Shown: positions 1 to 6,188, counted from the first letter of the stretch. The stretch is DNA of 8,820 bases from Xanthobacteraceae bacterium (GCA_030037185.1 JASHRR010001245.1:1-8820); one strand, 5' to 3'. Program-made: numbers and translations. Notes: generated from the letters alone by a model not told the origin.

Positions 1-58
1 CTTCCGCCGGCGGCTCCGGACGCGGCGGAACGAAATACCGTGGTGCGTGAACGTTCAT
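1..58 (-). CDS. Possible 5' end of a gene running off the left edge
   Basis: An ATG at 56-58 opens a frame that stays open to the window edge and encodes only MNVHAPRYFVPPRPEPPAE, which is Pro-rich. A GAGG Shine-Dalgarno-like stretch lies six bases upstream of the ATG and overlaps the stop codon of the preceding frame, the usual layout for tightly spaced or translationally coupled genes. Nineteen residues are too few to identify a family, and I do not recognise it. The frame could also be chance. Confidence 0.28.
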   Translation of the reverse strand, partial: MNVHAPRYFVPPRPEPPAE

Positions 59-66
59 CGCTTGCC

Positions 67-273
67 TCACGTCAGCCAGTCCGCGTTTGTCACGTAGAGC
101 CGGTATTCGCGGGCTCTAGCTTTGAGGGCGAGCACTCTTGGCTTCCGCAGCAATTTCATTTGGCGCTCTGATGTTTTGGCCAGACCCGTTGTTTGCGTTT
201 TCGCTACGCGCTGGAAAATCGTGGTGGTTCTGACCGTCCGACCCGCCCCACGGTTGCTTTGCTTCTCTACCAT
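67..273 (-). CDS. Doubtful small basic hypothetical protein (68 aa)
   Basis: This 68-codon frame starts at an ATG inside the first copy of a 15-bp direct repeat and ends nine bases before the possible left-edge gene. The product is strongly basic and Thr-rich in its first half. Its C-terminal half (KARAREYRLYVTNADWLT) looks more protein-like and could be the tail of a longer, decayed gene. A shorter start exists at the internal Met39. No Shine-Dalgarno sequence precedes the first ATG. I recognise no family, signal peptide or membrane segment. It adjoins pseudogenes, so it may be a relic or a chance frame. The only support for a real gene is the tight spacing to the next frame. Confidence 0.2.
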   Translation of the reverse strand: MVEKQSNRGAGRTVRTTTIFQRVAKTQTTGLAKTSERQMKLLRKPRVLALKARAREYRLYVTNADWLT

Positions 274-307
274 TGGATGAATGCAACTAACGTACCATTG
301 GATGAAT
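268..307. repeat. 15-bp perfect direct repeat, two copies, 25-bp period
   Basis: TACCATTGGATGAAT occurs at 268-282 and again at 293-307, with ten unrelated bases between. The copies are identical and start 25 bp apart, about 2.4 helical turns. They lie next to a CRP-like palindrome at 316-331, so paired operator half-sites are possible. No protein known to bind this sequence comes to mind. Confidence 0.6.
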
Positions 308-315
308 ACCACCAG

Positions 316-331
316 TGTGACACTCATCACA
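316..331. promoter_or_regulatory. CRP-like palindrome TGTGA-N6-TCACA
   Basis: The sequence TGTGACACTCATCACA matches the CRP/Vfr-type consensus halves exactly (TGTGA, six bases, TCACA). It is eight bases from the second copy of the 15-bp direct repeat. If functional it would act on the doubtful minus-strand frames to its left, since no intact plus-strand gene follows for several kilobases. A perfect ten-base match can arise by chance, and no clear -35/-10 pair was found beside it. Confidence 0.4.
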
Positions 332-485
332 TTAGTGCGACGATTCGGAAAATCCGCTCCTTCCGGTCTATGTGGGCCGGCGGAAGCAAGAGACGTTGAC
401 GGGCGTACGTCATGGTGACGTTGACGAGGGTGTCGGCAATGATGGCGTGGCCGACCCAGCGGTACGCGGAACCTGCAGGCCATGC
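332..485. other. Stretch without a recognisable gene
   Basis: Between the CRP-like palindrome and the end of the RND remnant I see only short frames on both strands, none with a family motif. The minus-strand part nearest 485 may be decayed sequence that once followed the efflux gene. No repeat or strong hairpin was seen. Confidence 0.4.
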
Positions 486-870
486 AGGACGTCGTGGACC
501 TCGACTTGGTCCCTGCGGCGGCGGAGCCACAGGCTAAAGCGGTCGAGGTAGAGCTAGACCACGGTGTCGTATAGAGCGTCAGCATCTGGCTCAGGATCAA
601 CCCGCCCCACGATGGCGATGCCGAGCAGGCGACGTAGCTCACCGTCGTCGCCGAGGCCGACCGCGAGCGGCAGGGCGCCGAAGAGCGCCGCACCGGTGGT
701 CATCATGATGGGGCGGAAGCGCAATAGGCACGCTTCGTAGATTGTCTGTTGCGACGTGTGGCCGTTGGTGCGCTCCGCGTCGGCGTGAAATCGATCATCA
801 TGATGGCGTTTTTCTTGACCAGGCCCCATCAGCAGAACCACACCAATCAAGCCCATGATGCTAACTCGGT
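486..870 (-). pseudogene. Remnant of the C-terminal end of an RND efflux pump (AcrB/MdtB/MdtC type)
   Basis: Pieced together across frames, the minus strand encodes the last transmembrane part of a hydrophobe/amphiphile RND transporter. The parts are TELSIMGLIGVVLLMG, then LVKKNAIMMIDF, then ACLLRFRPIMMTT..ALFGALPLA, then ELRRLLGIAIVG, then SQMLTLYTTP and a short basic tail. These are hallmark RND C-terminal motifs, and family members have roughly 1030-1050 residues, so about 900 are missing. Compared with the family, single-base changes break the frame near 863-866 (-1), 822-827 (+1), 785-790 (-1), 603-610 (+1) and 559-566 (-1). A TAG replaces a Tyr codon at 554-556. The upstream boundary abuts an IS630 fragment. 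The fragment cannot yield a working pump. The 486 end is approximate, since the tail is poorly conserved. Confidence 0.85.
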
Positions 871-1024
871 GAGCTTGCGGCCCTTCGCAATAGGTGCTTG
901 ATCTTGGCGACGACCTATTCAATGGGATTGAGTTCTGGTGAGTACTTCGGCAGGAGGATCAGCTTGGCGCCGACCGAACGGGCACGGCGAGGATAATCTT
1001 GCGTTTGTGGCTGCCGGGATTGTC
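871..1024 (-). mobile_element. Remnant of an IS630-family transposase (C-terminal part)
   Basis: The minus strand encodes a decayed DDE transposase end. TDNPGSHKRK carries the second Asp (codon 1022-1024) in a DN.GSHK context. After a frameshift, VGAKLILLPKYSPELNPIE carries the final catalytic Glu (codon 918-920), and VVAKIKHLLRRAA follows. This matches the IS630-family ending Y-S-P-x-L-N-P-I-E-Q-x-x-x-K-x-K. A TAG at 915-917 stands where the family usually has Gln. The N-terminal half, the last ~40 codons and both terminal inverted repeats are not visible. The piece runs straight into the RND remnant on the same strand, so a deletion probably joined the two. It is non-functional. Confidence 0.8.
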
Positions 1025-1082
1025 CGTGAGTGACGAATCAAATTGGCAAGGCTACTGCTAAAGACGAGCTTTCAGCAGGCAC

Positions 1083-1107
1083 GTGGGTGCGCAGGAATCG
1101 CACCCGC
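1083..1107 (-). terminator. Weak hairpin downstream of the P450 gene
   Basis: GGGTGCG (1085-1091) and CGCACCC (1099-1105) form a seven-bp stem with a seven-base loop. One wobble pair and one more G-C pair extend it. It lies 66 bases past the P450 stop codon. No T-run follows on the minus strand, so it is at best an imperfect or factor-assisted terminator. The rest of 1025-1172 holds no gene I can support. Confidence 0.25.
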
Positions 1108-1172
1108 GAAATCGGCAATAGCGGACCAGCCTTTGGTATTCCTTCCTGGAACACCTCCACGATGGCGAAATT

Positions 1173-2534
1173 CTATGTTGCTCGGGTTCCAGCCTCTTCT
1201 CGACGCGCCGTCACTCGGGCACGCACGGGCACGGTGAATCGGGGCATGATGTAAGCTGTCGGCCGTGCATCCGCAGTGAGTACACGGACTGAACGCCGCC
1301 CCAGGAGTTCTCGAAGAGTCTGCACGAAGACCATCTCGGCCAGAGGTCGGCCCCAGCATTGTCGTGGTCCCGCGAGGAATGGAATGTAGGCAAAGGGCGC
1401 GTGTGGAGCCGCATGACCCGCCCAACGAGAGGGGTCAAAGCGCCATGGCTCCGCCCAATGCCGGTCGTCGTGATGGAGCGCCCGAACGCCGAGGGCAACT
1501 TGCGTTCCGCGCTGCAACGTCGCGCCGTGGATGGTGAGCGGCACGGCCACCTCGCGCAGGACCACGTTGGCCACCGGAGCCACCCTGAAGACCTCGCGTG
1601 CGAAGTTGTGTAGGGTCGGGAGTTCTGTGTGCAGCTCCGGCGAGGGGTCCTGAGCGGCTGCGCCCTTTAGCTCGGCCTCGAGCGCGCCGCGCACAGCCGG
1701 GTGATTCTCGAGCAGCACGAGCGCCGCAACGATCGCGTAGTCGATGGCGTTGTACGCGCCGAAGAGATGATTCACCCACGACACCAGCGCCTTGCGCGAC
1801 GGTGCGACGTCGCGAAGCCTCGGGATGCACCCATCGGGCGTGCCCCCATCGATCTCGGCGAGCGATCGGTCCAGGGCCCGGACGTCGCGGAGGAGCGACA
1901 CGATCGTCATCGCGTTGGCCGCGAGCGACATCATCATGTTCGTGGGAGTGGCGTCCGCGCGATCCATCCGGGCATGGGGCGCATGCTGCATCGTCGCCAG
2001 CTTGTAGCGCGTCAGGACCTCAGCGACGCGCCGTCCGGCCACCGTGCAACCGTCGATGCCGAACAACGCGCGCAACGCCACGTCCGCACCCATCCGTGAC
2101 ATCGCGGCGTACAGGTCGGGCACGCTCTCCGCGCGGGCCCACTCCGCGGCATGACGCTGAACCGTTTCTGTCACCGCCTGTGCGACCTTGCTCAGATGCG
2201 CCTTGTGGAAGACAGGAAGCACCGCGAGAAGCTGGCGTTTCCAGAGGGGATGGGTCTGGAAGAGCAGTCCATCTGCGCCTGGGATGAAGCGCCCGGCGTG
2301 CCGGTAGAGGGTCGGCCGCGTCTCCGTGTGCGGCCGATTCATGAGCATCGCCTCAACAATTTCGAGATCGATCGTGAGCAGGAGACCGCTCGGGAGCCAT
2401 AGCGTGTCGCCGTGCCGCCGGTGGAGCTCGCTCCAACCCTCGCCGTCGCCCGACGAAAACGCCGCGCGCACCGTCGCCACGTCCAACCGCGGGAATTGCT
2501 CCGTTCGCGCCGCCGGCGTTCCGGGAGATGCCAT
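1173..2534 (-). CDS. Cytochrome P450
   Basis: This is a soluble, full-length bacterial P450 of 453 residues with no signal peptide or membrane anchor. In order it shows the C-helix W98-K-R100, an I-helix around 255-275, the K-helix ExxR (E314-V-F-R317), the PWRFDPSRW region (363-371) and the heme loop FLAGPRQCWG, with Cys393 as axial thiolate ligand. P450s usually activate O2 using electrons from a ferredoxin and reductase; no partner gene is present here. The I-helix reads G259-A-Y-N-A263 instead of (A/G)-G-x-(D/E)-T, so the acid-alcohol pair is Asn-Ala. The ATG at 2532-2534 is preferred to a GTG at 2559-2561, because a 13-bp tandem duplication, not a multiple of three, spans the GTG. It diverges from the Rieske oxygenase gene. 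Substrate is unknown. Confidence 0.93.
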   Translation of the reverse strand: MASPGTPAARTEQFPRLDVATVRAAFSSGDGEGWSELHRRHGDTLWLPSGLLLTIDLEIVEAMLMNRPHTETRPTLYRHAGRFIPGADGLLFQTHPLWKRQLLAVLPVFHKAHLSKVAQAVTETVQRHAAEWARAESVPDLYAAMSRMGADVALRALFGIDGCTVAGRRVAEVLTRYKLATMQHAPHARMDRADATPTNMMMSLAANAMTIVSLLRDVRALDRSLAEIDGGTPDGCIPRLRDVAPSRKALVSWVNHLFGAYNAIDYAIVAALVLLENHPAVRGALEAELKGAAAQDPSPELHTELPTLHNFAREVFRVAPVANVVLREVAVPLTIHGATLQRGTQVALGVRALHHDDRHWAEPWRFDPSRWAGHAAPHAPFAYIPFLAGPRQCWGRPLAEMVFVQTLRELLGRRSVRVLTADARPTAYIMPRFTVPVRARVTARREEAGTRAT

Positions 2535-2546
2535 GACGCACTCTCT

Positions 2547-2572
2547 ACTGTTTCTCTGCACTGTTTCTCTGC
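2547..2572. repeat. 13-bp tandem duplication in the P450 leader
   Basis: ACTGTTTCTCTGC is repeated back to back at 2547-2559 and 2560-2572 without mismatch. On the minus strand it lies 12 bases before the preferred P450 ATG and separates that start from an upstream AGGAGG (about 2577-2582). It may have arisen by replication slippage. Confidence 0.8.
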
Positions 2573-2728
2573 CGGATCCTCCTGCTGCAGGCCGGCCTCG
2601 AACTCCGCCGCCCTCAGATCCGGATCAAACGCCCAGCGCCCAGAATGGGCGGCCGCGACATCGCGGTTCGAACGCTTGGGTTTGGGCTCGGGGATCCGAA
2701 TGGCTCCGATTGGTCGACTTCTTACTAC

Positions 2729-2758
2729 CTTATACATAAGTTTCTGATGGCATATCAA
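2729..2758 (-). promoter_or_regulatory. Sigma70-like promoter for the P450 gene
   Basis: On the minus strand TTGATA (2753-2758) and TATAAG (2729-2734) are 18 bases apart, each matching five of six consensus bases. They sit in a locally AT-rich patch. The -10 element overlaps the small inverted repeat CTTAT-AC-ATAAG (2729-2740), a possible operator. Transcription would start near 2722, giving a leader of almost 190 bases before the P450 ATG. Confidence 0.45.
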
Positions 2759-3026
2759 TCAAGGGAACAAACCCGACCCGCAGATGCGAACCGCGGAGGG
2801 ATTTACCCGCGTCGACATCATCGAGCTGTCGCGGCCAGGATGATACATCCCGCATGTCGTGTTCGACAGCGTATGCCTGCCGGTTGCCGACTTAAAATTT
2901 AATCGCGGGCTCGAATCGAGGTCAATTCACGCAGCGTAAGCAGGTGTCGCGTGGCGGGTGGTTTCGCGGCGTCAATCAATTCCGTTCAGCTGGGATTTGG
3001 GATAGATTACTTTCGCCTTTGTTCTT

Positions 3027-3092
3027 GATCGGCGAGGTCTCAGGCTCACCGCGCCAGTGTGTGCGGATGTGACGTCCCCGATCGGGGAGGTC
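3027..3092. repeat. Paired 13-bp direct repeat upstream of the Rieske oxygenase
   Basis: GATCGGCGAGGTC (3027-3039) and GATCGGGGAGGTC (3080-3092) differ at one base. Their starts are 53 bp apart, close to five helical turns, so they would face the same side of the DNA. The second copy overlaps the 14-bp palindrome at 3075-3088. The pair lies about 100-165 bp before the oxygenase start, so an operator array is plausible. Confidence 0.45.
3075..3088. promoter_or_regulatory. 14-bp perfect palindrome, candidate operator
   Basis: TCCCCGATCGGGGA is its own reverse complement. It lies about 104 bp upstream of the oxygenase start and overlaps one copy of the 13-bp direct repeat. The gapless symmetry suits a homodimeric regulator, but no regulator gene is in the window. 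Confidence 0.4.
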
Positions 3093-3192
3093 CCGTCGAC
3101 CCAATCCGTGGCGCTGCTAGGCCGCCGCATGATGCCCGTGAGCGAATGTAGTCCGTCAATCGTGCATGCGGCTGGAAGAGGCGAGACACAGG

Positions 3193-4374
3193 ATGACGAC
3201 TGAGAGACGTCCGCCGGTAGCCAACTTCTCACCGCTCACCTCCGAATCCGCGCCCGCGAGCGCGCAGCCGCGGCTGCCACAACTGCTCGCGTGGCAGCGA
3301 TATCACTCGGCACGCGATCACGAGATCGAGCTGGATCGACTCTTCCGTCCCGCCTGGCTGTGCGTCGGCATCAAGGACTCCATCCCGAACGAGGGCGATT
3401 ACTTCGCCCTCGAGCACGTTAGCAAGCCGATTTTCGTGCAGAACCAGGGCGATCGTGTGGCCGCTTTCCACAATGTCTGCCCGCACCGCAACGCGTTGCT
3501 GGCCCGGCAGCAAAAGGGGAACATGCCGCGCATCAAATGCGGCTACCACGGCTGGGAGTACGACAGGGATGGCGTCGTCTGCAGGATTCCGGGCGGCGAG
3601 TACTTCAAGCCCATGAAGCGAAGGGAATTCGTGCTCGATCGCGTGCGCGCAGAGGTTCTTGGCCGCCTGATCTTCGTGTCGTTGGACGGTAATGCTCCCC
3701 CTCTGCAGGATTTTCTGGGCGCGGAGATATGCGAGCGCCTGAGTTACGCGCTTAGCCCGGATGTGAGCCCGGTGGCGAGCTGGACGGTCGAATACGAGTG
3801 CAATTGGAAGGTCCTGATCGAGAACACGCTCGAGGACTACCACGTCACCTCCGTTCACTTCGCGACCGTCGGCGAAACACCTCCGTTTTCGCAGATCGCG
3901 CACACGCTGGATGAGAAGTTCGTTGGCTTCCAGAATCGCGCACCCGGCTTCGACACGCGCGCCGTTCACTGGATGGCAGCCAAGACGCGACCGGACCCAC
4001 AGTTCACTTACTTCCAATACGTCAGTTACCCGTCGTTGATTTTCGCGATGAGCCCATTGAGCAGCCACCTACACTTGGTCATACCGACCTCTCCGACGAC
4101 GTGTCGCGCCGACATCATCCTTTTCCTGCCAGGCGCCTCTGCGGGGCCAATGCGCCGGCTCGTCCATTTCATGATCCGCCGGCCGGCTATCCGGCTCAGC
4201 AAGAAGTTCGTCGAGGAAGATCGTACGATCTGTAACGACGTCCAGAAGGGTATCACAGCAGCGCGATTCCCGGGCGCCCTCGGCTGCCGGGAGGAACGGG
4301 TGCACGCGTTCCAGCGGTACGTCGTGGACAAATGTGGCGATTCCGCGCTGGAGGTGGGCGAGAGACCCTCTTGA
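3193..4374 (+). CDS. Rieske non-heme iron oxygenase, alpha (catalytic) subunit
   Basis: This cytoplasmic catalytic subunit has 393 residues. The Rieske [2Fe-2S] ligands are C96-P-H98 and, 17 residues on, C116-G-Y-H119. The C-terminal catalytic domain has N211-T-L-E-D-Y-H217-V-T-S-V-H222, giving the two mononuclear-iron His ligands. VEEDR near 340-344 probably gives the Asp ligand (D343). The acid three residues before H217, which passes electrons between subunits, is Glu214 rather than the Asp of naphthalene dioxygenase. The trimethylamine-forming carnitine oxygenase CntA also has Glu there. The product could hydroxylate or demethylate an aromatic or a quaternary amine; the substrate cannot be read from sequence. 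The ATG at 3193 is preferred to one at 3166 because GGAAGAGG precedes it. No beta subunit, ferredoxin or reductase lies nearby. Confidence 0.92.
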   Translation: MTTERRPPVANFSPLTSESAPASAQPRLPQLLAWQRYHSARDHEIELDRLFRPAWLCVGIKDSIPNEGDYFALEHVSKPIFVQNQGDRVAAFHNVCPHRNALLARQQKGNMPRIKCGYHGWEYDRDGVVCRIPGGEYFKPMKRREFVLDRVRAEVLGRLIFVSLDGNAPPLQDFLGAEICERLSYALSPDVSPVASWTVEYECNWKVLIENTLEDYHVTSVHFATVGETPPFSQIAHTLDEKFVGFQNRAPGFDTRAVHWMAAKTRPDPQFTYFQYVSYPSLIFAMSPLSSHLHLVIPTSPTTCRADIILFLPGASAGPMRRLVHFMIRRPAIRLSKKFVEEDRTICNDVQKGITAARFPGALGCREERVHAFQRYVVDKCGDSALEVGERPS

Positions 4375-4647
4375 GCCGCCTGTTGATGTTAATGGCACCA
4401 GATTCACCGCATCATGGTAGCGCTGAAGGCTCATGCTGCGTATTCCGTGCGGGACGTGGCGTTGCCGCGGTTGTTAAAGTTGCTAGACCGCTACCCAGCA
4501 GTATGAAGGCCTGGGAATTGCAGGCTTGGCTCGGCCTCAGGTCTCCATTCAGATAAAACGGCGATCGATGGAGCGGGAGAGTCGCACTTTCCAAGACCGC
4601 GGAACCGACCGGCGGGCCGGAACGAGCAACAGCCCAGCTCTTCCGCC
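4375..4647. other. Intergenic stretch between convergent genes
   Basis: I see no gene here. A short imperfect stem (GCCTG 4509-4513 with CAGGC 4521-4525) lies downstream of the oxygenase but lacks a T-run, so no convincing terminator serves that gene. The minus-strand terminator starts at 4648. Confidence 0.45.
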
Positions 4648-4672
4648 AAAAAGGGGCGGGCGCGATGCCCGC
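4648..4672 (-). terminator. Rho-independent terminator of the SMP-30-like gene
   Basis: On the minus strand GCGGGC (4667-4672), the loop ATCGC and GCCCGC (4656-4661) form a six-bp all-GC stem. CCC and TTTTT (4648-4652) follow. It begins 17 bases after the stop codon, a textbook position. Confidence 0.75.
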
Positions 4673-4689
4673 GGGGGTCCCAGGTTGCG

Positions 4690-5760
4690 CTATTTTCCGC
4701 GGCTTTTCGATCCCGGGGCAACCATGTCGATGGCGATGATCCAATCCTTGTTCAGCGCATTTTCCCGCGACACGACATACAGCGTCTTTCGATCGGGGCC
4801 GCTGAAAGCCACGCTGATGATATTGCGCGGCGTGGGGATCAGGCCGAGATACCTGCCGTCCGGTCCGATCACCTGGACGCCAGCCGGCGAGGTCACGTAG
4901 AGGCGCCCGGCCGCGTCAAACGTGCTGCCATCGCCGGTGCAGGGGCCTTGGAACCCGGCGCAGCCCTCGAGCTTGACGAACTCGCGCTGATTGGTCAGCG
5001 CGCCATCTTTCTGGACATCGAATACTGCGAGCGCGGGTCCGTTCGTGACAAAGAGGCGCTTTTCATCGTAGCTCAGCACAATGCCGTTGGTGGTCAGGTT
5101 CTCGCCGTAGCGGGTGACAACGCCCTTCGGGTCCGCGTAGTAGAGGCCGCCCATCGTGAAATACACGCCGCCCATGCTGTCCGCGGCCAGGTCATTCAAT
5201 ACCCCGCCGAGGCAATCCAGCGAATCGCCATTGGCGGCCTTGTTGGTCAGCGTCTTGCGCTCCGGCGCAAGCTGCTCGATGGACTGGTTCAGGCCGCGAT
5301 TGACCAGGAACACGGCGCCCTTCGCATTCACCGCGAGCGACCCGCCGGTATTCGTACCGGCGTAGGCGACGGACGTCTGGCCGTTCCTGTCGAGCTTCAC
5401 GACCGCGCTTTTATCGTTCTGGGCGAGCAGAAGTCCGCCGTCTTCCGTGCTCACGATGCCGTCGGCATTGTTGCCGTCCACTTGCCAGACTTCGTTCCAT
5501 TGCTGTCCCGCGGCGATGACCCCAGGAATTTCCGTCACCGTGTACGCGCGCGGCGTTGGCGCGGCGGGCGCGGGCGCTGCCTGGGGCCGGGCCGCTGGCG
5601 GCGGCGTCTTGCACGCCTTGATCGCATCGGCGTACCGCGAGTCCCGGGGCGCCTGCACGCCCGGCCCTTGCGTGAGGCCGGCGGGCGGCAAAATCTGGCA
5701 CCAGCCGGCGCCCGCGGTAAGCACGCTCAGCGCAAGCGTGAGCCCTCCTGTTGACTTCAT
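4690..5760 (-). CDS. Exported SMP-30/gluconolactonase-like beta-propeller protein
   Basis: This 356-residue protein begins with a signal peptide (MKSTGGLTLALSVLTAGAG, cleavage near 19-22) and is probably periplasmic. A Pro/Ala-rich linker around 53-70 leads into a six-bladed propeller of the SMP-30/gluconolactonase/LRE type. Matching metal- or substrate-site motifs are N189-D190 in LNDLAADSMGGVYFT, N225 in TTNGIVLSYDEK and D277-G in GDGSTFDAAGRLYV. The usual first ligand, Glu in EGPVW, aligns with Asp100 in ADGIV. The family hydrolyses sugar or other lactones with a divalent metal, but many exported members have no known substrate. The ATG at 5758-5760 is chosen because GGGGGAGGA lies five bases before it and the signal peptide starts there. 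It converges on the Rieske oxygenase and diverges from the tannase-family gene. Confidence 0.85.
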   Translation of the reverse strand: MKSTGGLTLALSVLTAGAGWCQILPPAGLTQGPGVQAPRDSRYADAIKACKTPPPAARPQAAPAPAAPTPRAYTVTEIPGVIAAGQQWNEVWQVDGNNADGIVSTEDGGLLLAQNDKSAVVKLDRNGQTSVAYAGTNTGGSLAVNAKGAVFLVNRGLNQSIEQLAPERKTLTNKAANGDSLDCLGGVLNDLAADSMGGVYFTMGGLYYADPKGVVTRYGENLTTNGIVLSYDEKRLFVTNGPALAVFDVQKDGALTNQREFVKLEGCAGFQGPCTGDGSTFDAAGRLYVTSPAGVQVIGPDGRYLGLIPTPRNIISVAFSGPDRKTLYVVSRENALNKDWIIAIDMVAPGSKSRGK

Positions 5761-5765
5761 GAAAA

Positions 5766-5774
5766 TCCTCCCCC
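5766..5774 (-). promoter_or_regulatory. Strong Shine-Dalgarno sequence of the SMP-30-like gene
   Basis: GGGGGAGGA on the minus strand sits five bases before the ATG at 5758-5760. It rules out the in-frame upstream start at 5805, which would also bury the signal peptide. Confidence 0.8.
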
Positions 5775-6180
5775 GTTTCCGCGTCGATTGTTGTGAAGAC
5801 GCCAAGCTCGGCCGTATTGCGCCGCCGAGATTAGACCTTAACGGCGGGGAGTTCCGTGGTCACCCGTTCCCGAGCGCAGGAGCAGCCCGCACAACTCGTG
5901 TGCTTACGACATCCTTCCCCGTGCGGCCGCCCCTAATTTCGAACGCTGCCCCTGCCAGATTGATCCACGACGGGTAACCACAGCGAGCGATGGGCCCCGA
6001 ATAAAATACCGCTTGCCGGGTTAGTAGCCCCAAGGTGCTACCTAAACTTCACAACTTTTAGCAAGAATTAGGACGATTTTAGATCGGCTTGATAGCCGCT
6101 TTCGCTCTATGCGCGCACACTCGTCGTCAGTCGAGCGGCTGTTTACAATCATAGAGAGAAGCAAGCGCGCGAAGCACCGC
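5775..6180. other. Divergent intergenic region between SMP-30 and tannase-family genes
   Basis: No gene is supported on either strand. The part from about 6000 to 6090 is clearly richer in A and T than its surroundings and is the likeliest promoter zone for the tannase-family gene, but I found no convincing -35/-10 pair. One dyad is listed separately. Confidence 0.5.
6021..6045. promoter_or_regulatory. Dyad GTAGC-N8-GCTAC, candidate operator
   Basis: GTAGCCCCAAGGTGCTAC (6024-6041) has five-bp arms plus two further matching pairs around the centre and one mismatch. TTA and TAA extend it outward after a one-base offset. It lies about 155 bp upstream of the tannase-family start in an AT-rich patch. 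It could bind a dimeric regulator of either divergent gene. Confidence 0.35.
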
Positions 6181-6188
6181 GGGGGGAG
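6181..6188 (+). promoter_or_regulatory. Shine-Dalgarno sequence fixing the tannase-family start
   Basis: GGGGGGAG ends seven bases before the ATG at 6196 but only one base before the ATG at 6190. The start at 6196 is therefore preferred, and the in-frame extension up to 6109 is probably untranslated. Confidence 0.65.

Larger units (their letters stand above)
2759..3192. other. Rest of the P450/Rieske divergent intergenic region
   Basis: No gene is supported here on either strand. The region contains a short AT-rich patch near 2892-2902 and the palindrome and paired repeat listed separately. I could not pick a confident -35/-10 pair for the oxygenase. Confidence 0.5.

Noticed and set aside
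67..693. Continuous 208-codon minus-strand frame as a real gene
   Set aside because: It begins inside the frameshifted RND remnant (it contains SQMLTLYTTP) and then runs into unrelated sequence, so it is a chance join. Only its last 68 codons were kept, with low confidence.
1598..2287. Plus-strand frame of 229 codons opposite the P450
   Set aside because: Its Arg- and Pro-rich, low-complexity product is typical of the antisense of a GC-rich gene.
2661..2700. TTCGAA-containing stretch resembling a tRNA T-arm
   Set aside because: No matching acceptor, D-arm or anticodon arm was found at proper spacing on either strand.
2339..2758. Minus-strand frame of 139 codons crossing the P450 start
   Set aside because: Most of it overlaps the P450 in another frame, and the non-overlapping part contains the promoter and tandem duplication. 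No motif was seen.
3229..4068. Long open frame antisense to the Rieske oxygenase (279 codons)
   Set aside because: It lies fully opposite a gene with clear motifs, shows no family motif, and is explained by high GC content.
4948..5754. Long open frame antisense to the SMP-30-like gene (268 codons)
   Set aside because: It is the mirror of a well-supported coding frame and has no recognisable domain.
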